DNA of 64,000 nt from Saccharobesus litoralis (lineage in GTDB: Bacteria > Pseudomonadota > Gammaproteobacteria > Enterobacterales > Alteromonadaceae): the NCBI RefSeq assembly GCF_003063625.1, contig NZ_CP026604.1, positions 4,256,065 to 4,320,064 of the forward strand, written 5' to 3'. The notes under the pieces are model-generated. The model saw nothing but the letters and a program-made list of their open reading frames with translations, made no database searches and had not been told where the DNA came from. Each line of letters starts with the position of its first letter. The stretch's first letter is position 1. Of this stretch, positions 63,589 through 64,000 are shown one piece after another. A program made the position numbers and the translations under genes.

Positions 63589-64000
63589 ATGACTCGTAAA
63601 ACACTTGGCTTATTTATAAGTGAATTAACCCGTAATAATAACTACCGATTATTTAGTGCGTTAAAACAGCAAGCCCAGCAGCATCGAATGCATTTAATTG
63701 CGTTTGAAGGTCGTTGCATGCAAAGTGAAAATTATGCTGACAAACAGCTCAATTTTATTTATCAATTTTGTAATGAAGAGTTAATAGACGATTTAATCGT
63801 GCCTTCTTCAGCTGTACCCTTGTCATTTACTCAAAGTAAATTTGAGCGTTTTTTTAAAAATACAGCTAAATCAAAAGTCATTACCTATTACACAAAGCGC
63901 GAGGGTTATCACTCTGTTCGAGTGGATAACGCATCCGGTTCGAGTCAATTAGTTGAGCATTTATTAGCACACCATCAATATCAACGTTTTATCGTGATCC
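63589..64000 (+). CDS. Partial LacI-type sensor-domain protein (C-terminus outside window)
   Basis: 137 codons from an ATG to the right edge. The product starts MTRKTLGLFISELTRNNNYR and continues with LIVPSSAVPLSF and VRVDNASGSSQLVEHLL, the pattern of the LacI/PurR periplasmic-binding-like domain (compare GVF...GLI.PS...V.VDN..G). No helix-turn-helix precedes it, so it is not a LacI repressor. Such domains occur fused to GGDEF or histidine kinase modules in marine gammaproteobacteria; what follows here is outside the window. Confidence 0.65.
   Translation, partial: MTRKTLGLFISELTRNNNYRLFSALKQQAQQHRMHLIAFEGRCMQSENYADKQLNFIYQFCNEELIDDLIVPSSAVPLSFTQSKFERFFKNTAKSKVITYYTKREGYHSVRVDNASGSSQLVEHLLAHHQYQRFIVI

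Overview
The window looks like chromosomal DNA of a polarly flagellated, AT-rich marine gammaproteobacterium. Alteromonadales (Shewanella/Catenovulum/Paraglaciecola-like) is the best guess. Reasons: a set of short flagellins beside flaG-fliD-fliS and a pseudaminic acid (pse) cluster with a Maf-type glycosyltransferase; the gammaproteobacterial rRNA methyltransferases RlmI and RlmM; and an Entner-Doudoroff block with divergent hexR and pyk. Genus is not provable from the sequence alone, and GC content was judged by eye.

Positions 1-24.9 kb (all minus strand) form one large glycan locus. pseB, pseC, pseF, pseI, pseG and pseH encode the full UDP-GlcNAc to CMP-pseudaminic acid route. Embedded in it is an acyl cassette (acyl carrier protein, short-chain dehydrogenase, AMP-dependent acyl ligase) that probably decorates the sugar. 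Downstream come a GT2, UDP-galactopyranose mutase, a three-domain HAD protein, a GT4, a 1208-residue Maf-like transferase, a PhyH-type dioxygenase, two methyltransferases, three NAD-dependent epimerases and a truncated glycosyltransferase. Sigma-28 (FliA) promoters precede pseB and glf, so the glycan genes appear tied to late flagellar expression.

Positions 25.0-34.3 kb hold a FliT-like gene, fliS, fliD, flaG and four flagellin genes. Each flagellin gene has its own sigma-28 promoter with an exact 11-base spacer. A further sigma-28 promoter faces the opposite way between flaG and the first flagellin and would read antisense to it. The flagellin genes are separated by long gene-poor gaps carrying hairpins and 43-bp tandem repeats.

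Positions 34.6-37.1 kb are a repeat-dense stretch in which a complete 1.86-kb group II intron with an endonuclease-less reverse transcriptase has inserted into a 43-bp repeat array. Removing the intron restores the repeat exactly.

Positions 37.1-50.1 kb carry a tripartite RND efflux system (permease, adaptor, lipoprotein outer membrane factor), rlmI, a YaeQ-family gene, rlmM, a DUF423 membrane protein, an alpha/beta hydrolase, a GcvA-like LysR regulator, a small exported protein and kdsA. Positions 50.1-58.7 kb are the sugar catabolism block zwf-pgl-edd-glk-eda, with divergent hexR and pyk. Positions 58.8-64 kb carry a hydrolase, an M14 peptidase-like protein, glgX and the start of a LacI-type sensor-domain protein.

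Two dispersed repeat families stand out. One is a MITE-like element whose terminus coincides with the amber stop codon of three different genes. The other is a ~50-bp two-hairpin element whose stems co-vary between copies; one copy is nested in the loop of a MITE hairpin.
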